A stretch of DNA of 64,000 nt from Brienomyrus brachyistius (taxonomy: Eukaryota > Chordata > Actinopteri > Osteoglossiformes > Mormyridae). The stretch is taken from the NCBI RefSeq assembly GCF_023856365.1, contig NC_064548.1, positions 12,648,642 through 12,712,641 on the forward strand, written 5' to 3'. Made by a program: the position numbers and the translations under genes. The notes below the pieces were generated by a model. It was not told the DNA's origin. It did not search any database and saw only the letters and a program-made list of their open reading frames with translations. Shown here piece by piece: positions 34,796 to 47,560 of this stretch; position 1 is the first letter of the stretch, and each line of letters opens with the position of its first letter.

Positions 34796-37700
34796 ACCAT
34801 ATATATTCCGTTCTTTTTCAGGGACATTATTGCCGCGCTCTTACGCTCCATCACACCAGAGAGTTCAAACATGTCACTGTGGTTTTGGGACAGGATAGCA
34901 GGAACGCGATAATGACTGTGGCCGCCGTTTTGCTTGTCTTATTAGAACGAAACAAGGTCATCCCTCCCGGTGAAACAGAAAAACCAAAAAACACTGTTTG
35001 CCCAGCGTGAAACTACGATTACGCAAAAATTAAAAAGCCGGCGTGGTAATGGGGTCCATATTGGTTATAGTCTGCCCGAATTCCCGCTTGTTTTCTCCGA
35101 ATTCTCAAGCCCCTCGTGGTTCCCACCTTTTCTTCGATCTGGGGCTAATTAATTATTTACGTAATTTGTGAGATGAGCAATAGATTCATCAGTGGCTAGA
35201 TTAAGCAAAGGAATTAATTGACAGTGAGATAATGTGCAGCTGCCACAGCTGTCTGCCGGTGAGGAGCGCACGCCCGCCGGCTCCGGCAGGGGCCTGGCGA
35301 GGGAGGTGTGCCTCTCGTGGCCCCCAATTCCCTGGGGCTCCAATTGCCACATCCAGCTCTCATTGTACAGGAAGTAGGTCCACCAGGTCTACGCCTCCTC
35401 TCACCCCTCAGCTGTCAGCTCTCATAAAATTCCAACAGGCACAGTGCACCCGTGTCTATTTTAGGGCCCTGAAGATGGATGAGCCGCTTGAATCATTCTT
35501 TACCACAAATTAATTGACTAATTAGGATATACAAATGAAGACTGTGCTCCGAGCTACGCTGGGGCTGGGCGCTGCTAAACAGCTCTTAAATCTGATCGAG
35601 TTTCCGATGCCTGGCCGATTTTTTTGCTGCAGTATAAATGTTCACTTTTTTCCCCACTGATGTAGGTTTTTACTTTTTCTCTCGCAAAGATTTTCTTCTG
35701 TATCTTCTGCATTCCCGTTGGGGTAGTAGTGGGATTACAGATCGAGTTACTTTGTTTTGGCCTGTCGCTGCGAGGACATGTAACTTAACCATAAAGATCC
35801 TGCAGGATAATCTTACTTCTTGGTTGTAGCAATAGGTGAGGTAACACTGAGCATGACACCCCCTGCAGATAGCACCCCTAGGAGATGGGACGGGGGGGGG
35901 GGGGGAGAGTTAGTCTTGTCCTGCCCTTGCTCTGTGTGCATGCCCAGCATTGAAAATACAGGCATCTCACTTGACCTCCACACCCCCCTCAAAAGATTTC
36001 CAATAGCATTCCACCTTGGTCGTCTTTGAACTCGTGCTCCTGGGGTGAAAGGTCACGTTCCCACCCCTCTCTGCCACTGGGACGTGCGGTTTAAGCGTTC
36101 ATGTTTTCTGCATACCGCTTAGCCATCTGTCGGTACGGAAGTGGGACGTGTTGTCATCCAGGAAGACCTAAATCCAGCCGGAAGCGAATTGCTGACCTGC
36201 TGGGCTTCTCACAATCCCGACCTGTCAGATTCCACACCTGCACATCTGTGGTTACCTGAGAAATCCGACAGGCACTACAGCTAACCAGTATCAAGTTACT
36301 TCTTAGCACTTTTAACGCTGCTACATTTTTAGCGTGTCACAAACATCAGGCCTCATTCCACACTGCTACATCCTAAAGGTTAATAATCCTTTTAATTAAA
36401 GGATAAACCCGTTATTGAGCACAAAGCCTAATCACATAAGGATTACCAGGGAAATGAATATAGCTGGATCAATTAGTCTGATAATTAAGGCTTAAGTGCC
36501 GAACGGAGATCAAAAGCTCTCACAGAGTGTCGTAAAATTACCACCACGGTCCGAAGGGGGGGGAAAGCGCTGCACGGTGCTTTATTGCAGCGTGTGCTAG
36601 CCCCCCCCCCCCCCCCGGTAGCTGTGAAACTCTGTGTCCCAGCGGATGGAGGGATGTAAAACGACGACAGCTGTTCCCCCAGTGCGGGCCTCGGCGTTTC
36701 AGACAATATGATCGCTCCATCAGCCACGCCCCAGCCCTCATTGCCGGTGTTCATCAGGAGCACTCGGCGATAAGTAATCCAGCAACAATTAGTGATCTCG
36801 GAGGAGGGGGATGCAAGGCGTGTCTGTGTGTGTGTGTTGGTGGGGGGGGGGGGGGGGCGCGTTCCACGCTGATCGGCTGGAGCCTCTGTGTGGCTGGGAA
36901 ATGGAGGTGGCAGCTGTTAATGGTCAGCCTCCGCGGGCCACTTCATGTTTGTAATTGCATTTTGTCACCTACAGAGGGTGTTAAGAATCCTTGTTAAAGG
37001 CCATAAAAACGGTTAGGAGACATCTCGCAGTAACCATTATTGTGGAGCAAATTAGCAGGTAGGCAATATCGGAGCTGTCAAGAAAGGTTAGTAAGAAAGA
37101 GTGCCGGGAAATGGACCATTCAGCCATTCATCATGGCCGTGGTCACCGGCTCCAAATTGAAAAGTGTAAAAAAAAAAAAATAAATAAAAATGTTATTCAT
37201 TTTCTAAGAATTACAGGGTATTAGTTTTGCTTACCACAGTGCCTGGCGAGGGCGTGGGCCATCAAGGTCTGTTTTTTTTGATCGGATCAAGGGATAGAAA
37301 CCACGTGGAAAAAAAAATGGGGCCTTAACAGTATTTTTATGATACTTTAAATGCCTATACACTGTCACAGAGAGGCACGAAAAAAAGCGGTAAGGCCTTA
37401 TAATAACACCGCCATTACAGTGGCTGAGAAGCACAGGAGGACCCCTGCCGCCATCTGCCTCCTGTCCCCCCGCTCGTCACACGTACGTCCCCTTTGCAGC
37501 GCCGGAGAACTTTTAATGAGTAAGTAGGGCACGTGCATAACAAGTTTGAAATTGAGGGAAGATTCGCACCCGTGACCCGACGTGCAGGCTGGACACGGAG
37601 GCGCCCCCCACCAGCCCCCCGCCCCCCGCATTCCTCGGGCGTCCATGCTGTGTTTTATTTTTCGGATTCGGTTTATACCACGCTGCAGATTAAATTATTG

Positions 37701-38196
37701 GAAATCCATTTTTGTTGTGGAGGACTCAGCGAAGCAGTAAAAGGGTTAAAGTCAGGCAAGCAGAGAAATAATAACAATCGGGGCGAAAAATAAACGGCTC
37801 CAATCAGGCCGGGGCTCTAAACCACGTCTCCTGTATTGTGGGATTTAATAGGTCATGGTCGGTGTGTTTATAAATGGTACGTATGCACGGTAAACACTGC
37901 ACCGCCATCTTTGAATGGTGATTGGGCTTATATGGGCAGGCTGTATGTCCGGTGCCAATTTGTCTGCTTTTATGAGACAGAGCCATGGCATAGCGCTGCA
38001 TCAGACTGGGCAATGTAGGGAGAGGGGGGCGGAGCCTAAGTGAAGGTTTCGGTAATCGCTCCGAAGCAAGGGCACCGAAGACCTGAGGACTCCACCTCAT
38101 GTCACTTACACAACCATGCAGGGACTCCTAAGGTAGAAAAATGTACAAGGTGATCCGGGCCATTTCTGTGGACAGAAAGGATCAGGAGTTATACAG
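33529..38196. other. Gene-free desert, segment 5
   Basis: No gene is supported. Motif-rich stretches that could be enhancers are about 33830-34180, 34240-34700, 35140-35240, 35500-35640, 36350-36490 and 36930-37110. Simple repeats include (CT)n at 34757-34795, G/C homopolymers near 35891, 36601 and 36842, and an A-rich run at 37168. Confidence 0.5.
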
Positions 38197-38346
38197 CAGT
38201 GTATTCTTGGGGACCCACAGCCGGTCCACTTTTTTGCTCACTCCGAGCTCCCTTCCAGACAATCCACTCTTTTGCGATTGGGAGCTGGGAGGGAGCAAAA
38301 AAGTGGACCAGCTGTGCGTCCTCGAGGATCGGATTGGGAAACACTG
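38197..38346. mobile_element. hAT-like MITE with long internal hairpin
   Basis: The 150-bp element begins CAGTGT and ends ACACTG, flanked by TTATACAG (38189-38196) and TTATAGAG (38347-38354), an 8-bp target duplication with one mismatch. Inside is a perfect 17-bp inverted repeat (38223-38239 against 38293-38309, GGTCCACTTTTTTGCTC and its complement), extended by GAGCTCCC and GGGAGCT. The outer arms align over about 30 more bases with a gap. Non-autonomous. Confidence 0.8.
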
Positions 38347-41300
38347 TTATAGAGTACGGAGCTACCACATGAGGCCCGCCACGTGCCCTGTGTCCATTAG
38401 ACCATTAAAGCATAGTCTAGGTGGTCTCCCTGGGTCATTAAACCGCTGACAACTAGATCAACACAATGAGCCCAGCTGCCTCCCTTCCATCGGTAACTTC
38501 TCTAACTTATCCTGGATGCTCGTAATCGGGAGTTCAGACGTGTGTGGGAATCTGACCAAGGGGTAACAAACAGGAAACCCTCTGACTATCTGGAGGTCTG
38601 GTGAATAGCAACCAACTGCAGATGATTCTATGACGATTCAATTCTCTGATTCCGGAATTCAAGATAATTGCATTCTGTGATTCAATGGTGGCTTCCAGCT
38701 TTAGCTATAATCAGAATAGGCAGTCGCCCAGGGCCCTTGGATTCCCCGATTTGTGGAAGAAGAGAAATGATCATGAATTTCCTACCCCCCCCCCCACGTT
38801 AAGCTTAGCCTAGGACCCCAGAAAAGGTAGAGCTGGTCCAGGTTGGGTGGGCAGTGCAGGCAATATTAAGTGCGAATGGCCGCTGCTCTGACACTCAGTG
38901 CTTGTGTGACCAGAAAGGTCATGGTGATAAATAATTTGATTCGCTGAGGAAGCAGCCAGCCCCAACAAATCAACTTGGAAGAACTTTGAAGTTCTCTGAC
39001 TGGTGATGGTCCCAATACCCCACACCTAGTCCTCACAGAGTGGGACATCATTATTATTACTATAATATTTTTGGATGGCCATTCTTGATGTATCTGTTTT
39101 GTCATTTAATTGAGGCTCATAGGTTCGGCGGGGAAATGGCGCACCGGGGATCGCCGTGGCAACCCTCAGGATTCCCACAGCCAATAACAGGCTCCCATGC
39201 AATTAGAATGCATAGAGTTCTGACAAGTCATGTAACTTACGAGTCTCCAGGCCGACGTAAAGCTAGTCTCCGCAGCAAGCCGCCATGCGACGTAAAATGC
39301 ACGCCGCTCTCTCTTTAGGACACTTTGCTAATTATTTTTTATATTCCAATAAGAAAAATGAATCAGGAAACAAAGAGGACCCCAGGAAGCGAAGTCAGGA
39401 GTGGCTGGTATATATCATTCAAGGTGGTATGGAGATGTGAAGGGCCGCGTGTCTGTAGAGTGGAAGAAAACACAACCATCACTCATTAAATTCCTTCCTG
39501 GGCACAGTTCGCCCATCTCCGCATCTAATGAATTACGTTACACATCAGAAACTACACAGCTGCCTATTCAAAAGCTGGGATTGTGTCTGAGCACATCATA
39601 AATATGAAATGTGAAAGGTAGCAAAATGAGGCGGTCAGTAACGTGCAAGATTTGTGATGTCACTAAGTGCCGCGCGGGGAAAGGTGATGCTGACAATCAG
39701 GAATTATGATGAAAGAAATGTAATTTGATGGATGTTTAATTTTCTTCGGGCAATATCTCACAGGTAGGATAAAACCGGTGGGTAGCAGTTTTCATCCACT
39801 ATACAATTAATAACAACGCCCCTGCTAGAGGCAGCCATTACTCGTAATACGAGTATTATTGCTAAGTGTATCTTTCCTGATGCTACAGTCCCCATCATTT
39901 AAATCTGATTATTTTTTATCGCATTTCTACAGCCTTAATCTGAAAGGAGTTATATGTCCACAATGCTCCAAGAAAGACCATTTTCAATTTGCATTTCATG
40001 TACCTTATTAACACAAATATATTTCACAAATTATTGCACAATAGCTAATTTCCACATAATCAGTCGAGTACAGTTGGAATTAATTTATATGTTTAAAATT
40101 CCATCGATCAGTTCTTGACATTCACAGCGTGTTTTTTTTTTTTTTAATGTATGCACATAAAACATGGTACACAATTTACCGCAACATGGTAATTATATAC
40201 AACGTAGGTTATTTCTTAAAATATAGAGGTTGAACCATAAAAAAAAGTTCCCGCATGTGAAAGTTGGGTTTTAAATTACCTTTAAACGCAAACGAAAATA
40301 AAATATTTTGTTGAACACTCAGAAACACCAAGTGCCCCGCTGCCTCCCTAATATCTGCTTGTGTTCCAGGTGTGACCATTAAGATACTTTAGAAGATAGA
40401 GTGTGATGTTTTGTGTGTTTGTGTGCTTTAAAAATAATCATTGACCTACTTGCAAGTTAAAATGTAAGATTTGTTTCCCTGGTTGTACAGTAATATACTT
40501 TAAGATTTTTTTGCATATACATTAAGACGCGCGTGCGTGCGTTCGCGCATCCCTTCGTTAGCGGCCGTGCGGAAGGGTTCGCGTGTCATATCGTGCACGC
40601 GCGTGCGGTTGTGCCCGCGTAGCGTATAGCGTGTGACAGAGCAGCATGTCACTAAACGGCGTATCTTGCGGTTATGCTAACACTGAATGACATGAAATGG
40701 GGTGCAAATTGCAGCGTAAATGACAATTCCATCTTTCTCGTGCTTTTTTTTTGCATTGTCCCTATTTACTGTTTGCGTTTCTATTTGCAGGCTACTTTGC
40801 CTGTATAGTCCTGTTTTTGAATGCGTGATTCAACATTGTCAATTACGTTGCGACAAGTGGCCCTTTTTCGGAGTATTTTGTCTATAAGACAATAGGCTCT
40901 GCTTTATTAAAAAATTTATGATGCATTGGGTTTCTGTGCCTTGGTTTACAGAAAGGAATGATCTATGTTTCTTAAAGTAATGCGAATATATTTACAATAC
41001 ACTTACTGACTACAGAACTTCCACAAGGTGTGGAAAAACACAGACAGGAGGCTATATACGATTTTAGAAGGGATAGTTTTCATTGACAAGTATCGGGATT
41101 TCAGGATATTACGCTTTATGTTGTACGCACTTCACTCGTTACTTTATTAAGTGTGGGACTTGGGGGAAGTGGGACAAAGGAGAGCATAGTAACTAATTAA
41201 CTGAGATTACATCCTGTGAAAGGAAGAAATGCCAGGGAAGGCTGTACACTGACTGGGCACATGAATGGCGGTGAGATCAAAGGCACAGTAATGACCACCG

Positions 41301-44300
41301 CGGTGGCCTCCCTCTCTGCTCTGAGCAGGTGAGACGTGCCTCCATACAACCTCAACCTCAGAGACAGGGATGACCCCGGGGCACCAGTTGGGTGACGCTT
41401 GACAAAATGACAGATTAATGTTAGTTCATAAACTCCCCCCCACTCCCAAGCTTTTGGCCTCCCACGACCGCAATCTCAGCCTCGAATCTGTGTTTGTGTG
41501 TGGCGAAGAACCGCGGGAGGGGTGAGGTGGTGGTGGTGGGGGGGTGGGGGGGGTTGAACACACACGCTTACAGGAAGCAAGCTGCTGACAGGCTGTAAAA
41601 TGAGCGCCATTGATCCGGGAGAATCTCCACCGCCTCTGCATGCCGCCCGGCGGCGGTGCCAGATTCTGCGGTTGGCGGAGGGGAGATGTGTGCTGCAGTG
41701 TGGGGCGCGCCGTGAGGTTTCACTGATTTACATGGAGACGACAGGCAGCAGATCTGTGTTTATTCAGGTCTGGGGGTACGTGTGTTCTGCATCTAGACAG
41801 GACGAATTTCTATGTTCGTGAATGACTGAACGTTCTGCAGTCGTCCTGGAGACAGATGCTTCAGAGTGTCTCTGTTTTAATGTTTTATTTCGCCAGATCT
41901 CTCGCTCAGTCATGGCTGCAGAGCTGAGCCGCCCCAAAGCAGCTGTGAGGAGCACGATGTTAATCCATTTGCTGGAAAACATGAGCCAAATAAAGAAAGC
42001 AGGCTTTTCCATTATTTCACACCTTCATACCTCAGGAAAGGAATTAATGTGTATTAATGGGCCCTATAAAAGTAGTTAATAGAGCATTCTGGAACTCGCT
42101 GAGAGAGCCCCCCCCATGACTGACACGGCACAGGGTCTGCACTGCCTCTTTGAACTAGGCTGTAGGCCAGGCAATTAACAGTGGGAAAGGCCCTCCCGCT
42201 AGATCCGGAGAACCGGCCATTCATCATGGCCGATCGCTGGGCTCACACGACACCACACCATTTTACAAGAGTTGCCCCCCTCAGCCCAGAAGCGGCCCAT
42301 CAAAAGCATGCAGCTTCCCGGACCGGAACCTTCCGTATTGCTCCACATGTAGTCAGTCTCGCACCCCCGTCTGCCCGTCTCTCCAGATGTTGGTGAGCGC
42401 GACTGTTTGCCGCATCCGTCTGTTAGTGGGACGCCAGGAAAGGGGGGTGGGGGGGGAGTGCACGTGCAAATCATTCGGCGCGCATTAATATATTCAGATG
42501 TAACATGTCGGCGAACAGGGAAGGTCAGGCGTGTTCCATTAACAGCGGCCCGCTCCTCGCTTTTTTAATCAGCCGCAGACACCCGCTATTAACGGGCCAT
42601 AAGCGGCTGGCTGTAAATCTCCATGACCTTGGGGGGGGGGTTGGCGTGCCTGTAAGCCAATCACAGCGCGGGATGGCCGTGTCTGTCCGCCACGCTCCCG
42701 CGCACACGCTGCTGCCTGCCATCCTCGATGCCGAGCAGACGAGGAATCGAGACGCGGCGGGCGCTGGGGGGGGGGGCGTATTACGGCTCTTTTATCCCCC
42801 CCAACACACTTTGACGCAGATCATTTAAAACCTATTATAAGGAACCTGGGGGCGCCGGTTGGACAAAACGGGCTGAACGGAGGCGTTCGGACCAGGTGGC
42901 TGCCACCTTCTCTGTAGAACTGTTGCGCCCCCCGCCCCCCCCACTGCCCCCATCGTGGTGGAATCGGCACTAATGTAATGAATACATCTCATTGATTAGA
43001 CTGATGATTCCGCTGCTGTTGCCGGCGGTTCTGCAGGCAGGTATCGCCGCTTTGTACGTAGATGAAGACACTTCCACTGCTCCCCAGGAGAAAAAACCCT
43101 GTCAGTTTCAGTATGGAATCAAGCCTCCCACCTGTCTACATCTTAATATTGCTTTTATCCATGTAGATCAGTGCCGGGGTGGGGTGGGGGGGGTGGGGGG
43201 GGCTGGCGAGGAAGGCAGCAGGCATTCCGGATCGTCTGCGGCGCTTTCGAGATCGACCCACAGCACAACGCACCACCGCTAACTCAGTTGGAGAAGATTG
43301 CTGGTGGTATGAGAGTGCCGTGCACCGTGCGCCATGCGCCATGATGCCGTTAGCCCAGAAGACGCCCGCACACTTCCCAGGGTAACAATGATCGCAGGTA
43401 CTCTGCAAAGCTCGGGACACTGCCCCCTCCTCGTGACAACCCCGCAAACACACCCAGATACTCACTCGAATTTACACACACTCGCACGACTCAAATCATT
43501 AATACCCGGTCCAGTGAAAGGAAGAGCCCAGCCATCGGCGTGGACCTGCGGCCCATCGCTGAGGCACTACAATGTCTCGACAGTGCTGTAAAACGCAGAT
43601 TAAAATACAAACATAATGTTTCCACTGACCTTGATCATCTCCTGGTACATTTTAAAAGCAAGCAGTAAAGCGAACATGCTATAAAATAATAACGGCCATG
43701 CTGTAGCCCCCACTGCTGCAGTGCTTGGCAGCGCAGGATATTTCTACAGATTCCCTGTGCAGGGCCCGTCTCGCCTGGTGGACATGGCAGGGAGATCTCT
43801 TACAGGCGGGGAGTAGACGATGTCTATCCAGCTGTTATTGGAGATCACCATTCCCTGGCCTGTAAATCGACATGCTGGGGGTTTCTGGGATTTACACGCC
43901 GCCGCGGATGACAGGAGGCTCACAGCGAGGTGGCCGCGGGATCAGGAGTCCGGTGGCCATAGAGGGCGGGAGCGTAATCGGCAAACGGCCCCTCCCGCGT
44001 GCGGATGTGGTGCTCCACACTAACAGGAGCGTGCGCGGGATATAAGCGGAACGCTGGAACTGCCTGGGGGTGTGTGTTTTTCCCCTTGTCGCTCTGACAC
44101 GCTAATTAAATCGATAAATTAAAGTGGGATTATCCGTCAGGTCGTGGCGTCGTAGGTGGGTGATGCCGCACTCCTGCTTTGATGGCGGACAGCTGCGATG
44201 GAGCCCGTTTTTTTGCCGCTGATGATGGCCAGGGAGCGGCTCGACCCCCCCCTAGCCCAGCTCCTGTGTGCCGGCCACGCCGGATCTATATTCGAATAAG

Positions 44301-45388
44301 GCGAGATTATCTGCAAGCCTCCACAGACTTCCTCTGCTGTCAGCCTGGTTCCGCGATGCACATCAGGCACTCCCCCGAAGAGCGGTAAACCCCTCCTCAC
44401 CCCCCCAAACCCTTAACAAGTGTGGAACGATGGGCATGCTCCAGATTGGCGGTGCCCTGAGGCCTTTGACAGGACGTGTTGCAGGCACAAATTGTAATTC
44501 ATAAAGGTTAAGGAGGTCAGTGCCTCTTATTGCCAGTCTGAATGCTTCCGATGCGAGCGAGCAGGAGGCTCAGCATGCAAATGGACAGCCGGTGATGGTG
44601 ATGTGAGGCTTTTCCGATGGGGGCGGCTCTGAGCTCTGTGTGAGGAGGTGGGGGGGGAGGGGGGGTGATACAAACAGAGGTGAAGGCTGACGTTTCCACC
44701 ATCTTCCAGAGCTGAATCGCAGCTCAGGGAGTTTTAGCACCACTTAGTAAATTGTCAAACAAGTTTGACTGTCCCGTAAAATTTCATCTCATAAATATAT
44801 TCATCTGAAGATGAAGTCCAAAAATCACTGTTGACTGTGCATTAAAAAGTTGGAATGTCCCTCAGCAAGTTAAAAAAAAAATCCTTGTCACTAAATTAGA
44901 TTAGACATTGACAATATTCTCATAAAACGGAAAAAAAAATCTAAATGTGATTTAAATTTGAAGTAACAATCATTCTGGTTACCCTCAATTATGGTATGTT
45001 AATGTAGAATAGAAAAAAAATCAATATATGTAAAGTGTTCTTTCAATAAATTTCATCAGACCATACCAGAAGGAATTTAAAGGATTTTAAATCTAGAGAA
45101 AAACGTAATGAACTTCAACAACATCTCGGCTAATCGAGAGTTGCAATGGCTCCCTCTGCTGGAGCAGGGGCAAGGAATCGGGCGCAACCTTGTTCGAATG
45201 TGCGCGTGCATTAGTGCGTAAAATAAATATAACTGACGCTATCACGTGATTCATAGCGTTGTACAGTTTAATATGATGGTGTCATTTTATGTACTGTTAA
45301 TGTCTGTGAAGCATTGTTATGGAAGTGCAAACACATGCTATGCCTGACAGCCAGTAATCCCCAAAAGAAATAGAACTGAATTTCTGTC
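38347..45388. other. Gene-free desert, segment 6; motif-rich block about 39690-41160
   Basis: No gene is supported. About 39690-41160 is unique and rich in homeodomain-type words, and looks the most like a conserved element, with an abrupt CpG-rich core at 40527-40635. Further candidate stretches lie near 41880-42090 and 43600-43700. G/C runs occur at 38784, 41537-41552, 42443, 42629, 42767, 43180-43201 and 44649-44665. Confidence 0.5.
40527..40635. promoter_or_regulatory. CpG-dense alternating purine-pyrimidine patch inside AT-rich DNA
   Basis: About 110 bases contain repeated GCGCGTGCG, TTCGCGCA, GCACGCGCGTGCG and GCCCGCG words while both flanks are AT-rich. Alternating purine-pyrimidine CG/TG runs favour Z-DNA and form a small CpG cluster. 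CCCTTC (40551-40556) and GAAGGG (40573-40578) form a short inverted repeat. No coding frame or start site is evident. A CpG-marked enhancer or unannotated promoter are both possible. Confidence 0.45.
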
Positions 45389-45690
45389 CATCCATCCATC
45401 CATCCATCCATCCATCCATCCATCTTCCATAAGCATTTATCCAGTGCAGGGTTGCAGGAACCCTGGAACCTTACCAAAGCAGCATGAGGCACAAGGCAGG
45501 GGATTACCCTCGATGTGATGCCAGTCCATCACAAGTCACACACACCTACACTTTTTTGGACTGCATGTACAAACTTGTGGTATAGAGGGGAAAGTCGCAC
45601 ATAGAGAGAACATGCAAAATCCACACAAAGCCAGGGGTAGGATTTCAACCCCCAGCCCTGGTGGTTTGAAGTCTCCATGCCCCCCACCAT
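45389..45690 (-). mobile_element. L2/SINE-like interspersed repeat with (ATCC)n tail
   Basis: The stretch starts with (CCAT)n at about 45389-45424 and then CATAAGCATTTATCCAGTGC, the complement of the fish L2-type tail. It continues through GATGCCAGTCCATCACA, AGAACATGCAAAATCCACAC and TTTCAACCCCCAGCCCTGG, words typical of a widespread fish repeat. It is an eroded insertion without a coding frame. Confidence 0.65.
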
Positions 45691-45889
45691 ATGGTTCCAT
45701 AACGTTTCATAAATGATGTCTATTACTCATAGAATTACATCCTATAAGTAAAAAGATGGGAATGAGATCACAAGGACAGTGTTTACCCGCATGAATACTA
45801 TGCACTTTGCCTTTATTGTTAATAAAATGACTGATCAGATAACTGAGAATGTTAAACAAATAATAATAATCATAGGCAAATACTGGCAG

Positions 45890-46150
45890 TTTACTGGATA
45901 GCACTGTGACCTCACATGATACTGGTGGTTCACTGGATAGCACTGTGACCTCACACGAAACTGGTAGTTCACTGGGTACCACTATGACCTCACACGATAC
46001 TGGTTGTTCACTGGATAGCATTGCGATTTCACACGATACTGGTGGTCACTTGGTAGCACTCTGACCTCACGCGATACTGGTAGTTCACTGGGTAGCACTG
46101 TGACCTCACACGATACTGGTGATTCACTGGGTAGCACAATGACCTCACAT
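45890..46150 (+). repeat. 39-bp tandem array derived from a SINE head, about 6 copies plus the parent
   Basis: The unit CACTGGATAGCACTGTGACC plus TCACACGATACTGGTGGTT repeats about every 39 bases with substitutions. The last unit continues into a complete-looking SINE body with a B-box at about 46164. The unit matches the 5' promoter head of that SINE, so the head appears to have been amplified in tandem after or during insertion. Confidence 0.75.
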
Positions 46151-46415
46151 GCTCCCCAGATGTGGGTTTGAATCCCAGCACCAACTCTCTATGTGTGGAC
46201 TTTGCATGTTTGAGTAGATTTCATCCAGTAACTCCAATTTCCTCCCAAAGTCAAGGCACATGCTATTGAAACATATGAATCAGTGTGTCTAAATGGCCCT
46301 TAGAGACTGCCCAGTGGCGGCCTGGAATTCCATCCAAGCTGCCTGCATCCTGGCAAAGGCTCCCTGTTCTCTGTGACCCTGTACTGGGTAAGTGGTTATG
46401 GAAGATGAATAGATG
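46100..46415 (+). mobile_element. tRNA-derived SINE with L2-like tail
   Basis: The order is a head containing ACTGGGTAGCACAATGACCT, then the B-box GGTTTGAATCC (46164-46174), a middle with TTTGCATGTTTGAGTAG and TAACTCCAATTTCCTCCC, and a 3' end GTACTGGGTAAGTGGTTATG followed by a decayed GATG tail. This is a full-length but diverged copy. Confidence 0.65.
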
Positions 46416-47189
46416 TATAATAGGACTATTTGTAATATAATAGTATATTTGGATCGTGTTGCAGGTGTGCTGCTTGTATACTTGCAAAGAATAAAATGTG
46501 TTGTTAAAATCACATATTGTCAGTCATTCTGCAGGCATGTGGCTGTGTTTTGGTTAAGGGTTGTTTTGGCACTATGAGGGAAAGGAGCTCTCAATAAAAT
46601 CTTTCTCCATTAGTCCTGATTATGTAATTTTTCGTGAATAAATGAGTAAAAACACTGCCTGAAATTGGAAAGGCCATTACTCAGGCTTTCCAGCGCACCT
46701 GCACGGGACACACCTGTGGAACCAGTGGGGATTCTTCAATTACAGGAGCCATTCGGCAGACAGGCATTTCTCACCATGCTCATTACCTAAGCCTGGCTGG
46801 GCAGACTGGTGGAAAGGTATTCATCAAGGTTATATATTCCTCTCTCCACAGTCAAGCAGAGGCATGGCCTCAGGACCCTCCCACTGGAAGGGAAATGTTA
46901 AATGCTCAGTTCAACAGGTACAGCGGAAACATGGAGAGCACTGGGGGAGTTACTATCCCACCTCAGAAATAATAATTTTCAGCCCTGAAATAAAAGTGTC
47001 TTTAATTTTAAAAATGTTTTTTTATTACCCAATAACTTTCAAAGAAAACAAATTGCCAGAAATGGGGCAGTGATAAATTAATGTCATTTACTTTTAAAAC
47101 GATTCTCTTTATACATCTAGTAATCACTTTATATTACCCAGTACCTCGGTGCCACACACTTCCAGGGTTTGGGTTAGAATTCTGTCACC
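46416..47189. other. Intergenic spacer upstream of atp5mc3
   Basis: Mostly unique AT-rich sequence with no supportable gene. Nothing specific is recognised. Confidence 0.5.
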
Positions 47190-47193
47190 ATTG

Positions 47194-47224
<31 letters not shown>

Positions 47225-47560
47225 GTGAGTCAGGTATTTATTCCACGGTGGGGACCAAATGCCTCCAGAACATGATAAAAACGTGTTATATTGACATTGT
47301 GGGGACCATTTTTTTTTCCAGTCCCCACAAGGGGAAATTCAATTCTATAAAAGTCAGTGACTGTAATCAAAAAATTAAAAATGCCAAAAGACTTTTATTT
47401 TGTTTGGGTACTTATGGAGAAGGTTAGGGCTGGGTAGCGGTAAGGTTGTCATTGTTGGGATTAGGGTTTTTCCCATAGTTGCCCATAGTGCATGACTGTG
47501 TTTGTCCTGCAATGGGTAGGCAACCCATCTGCTGTGTTTCCATGCTATATACCCTACACT
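47190..47560. mobile_element. Interspersed repeat with GTGGGGAC/GTCCCCAC hairpin, copy 1
   Basis: A (GT)n run at about 47193-47216 leads into GTGGGGACC, then a GTGGGGAC/GTCCCCAC palindrome near 47299-47328, then ATCAAAAAATTAAAAATGCC, TTTTGTTTGGGTACTTATGG and GTTAGGGCTGGGTAG. The same order recurs in an atf2 intron at 60437-60643, so this is a dispersed family rather than unique sequence. The class is not identified. Confidence 0.6.
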
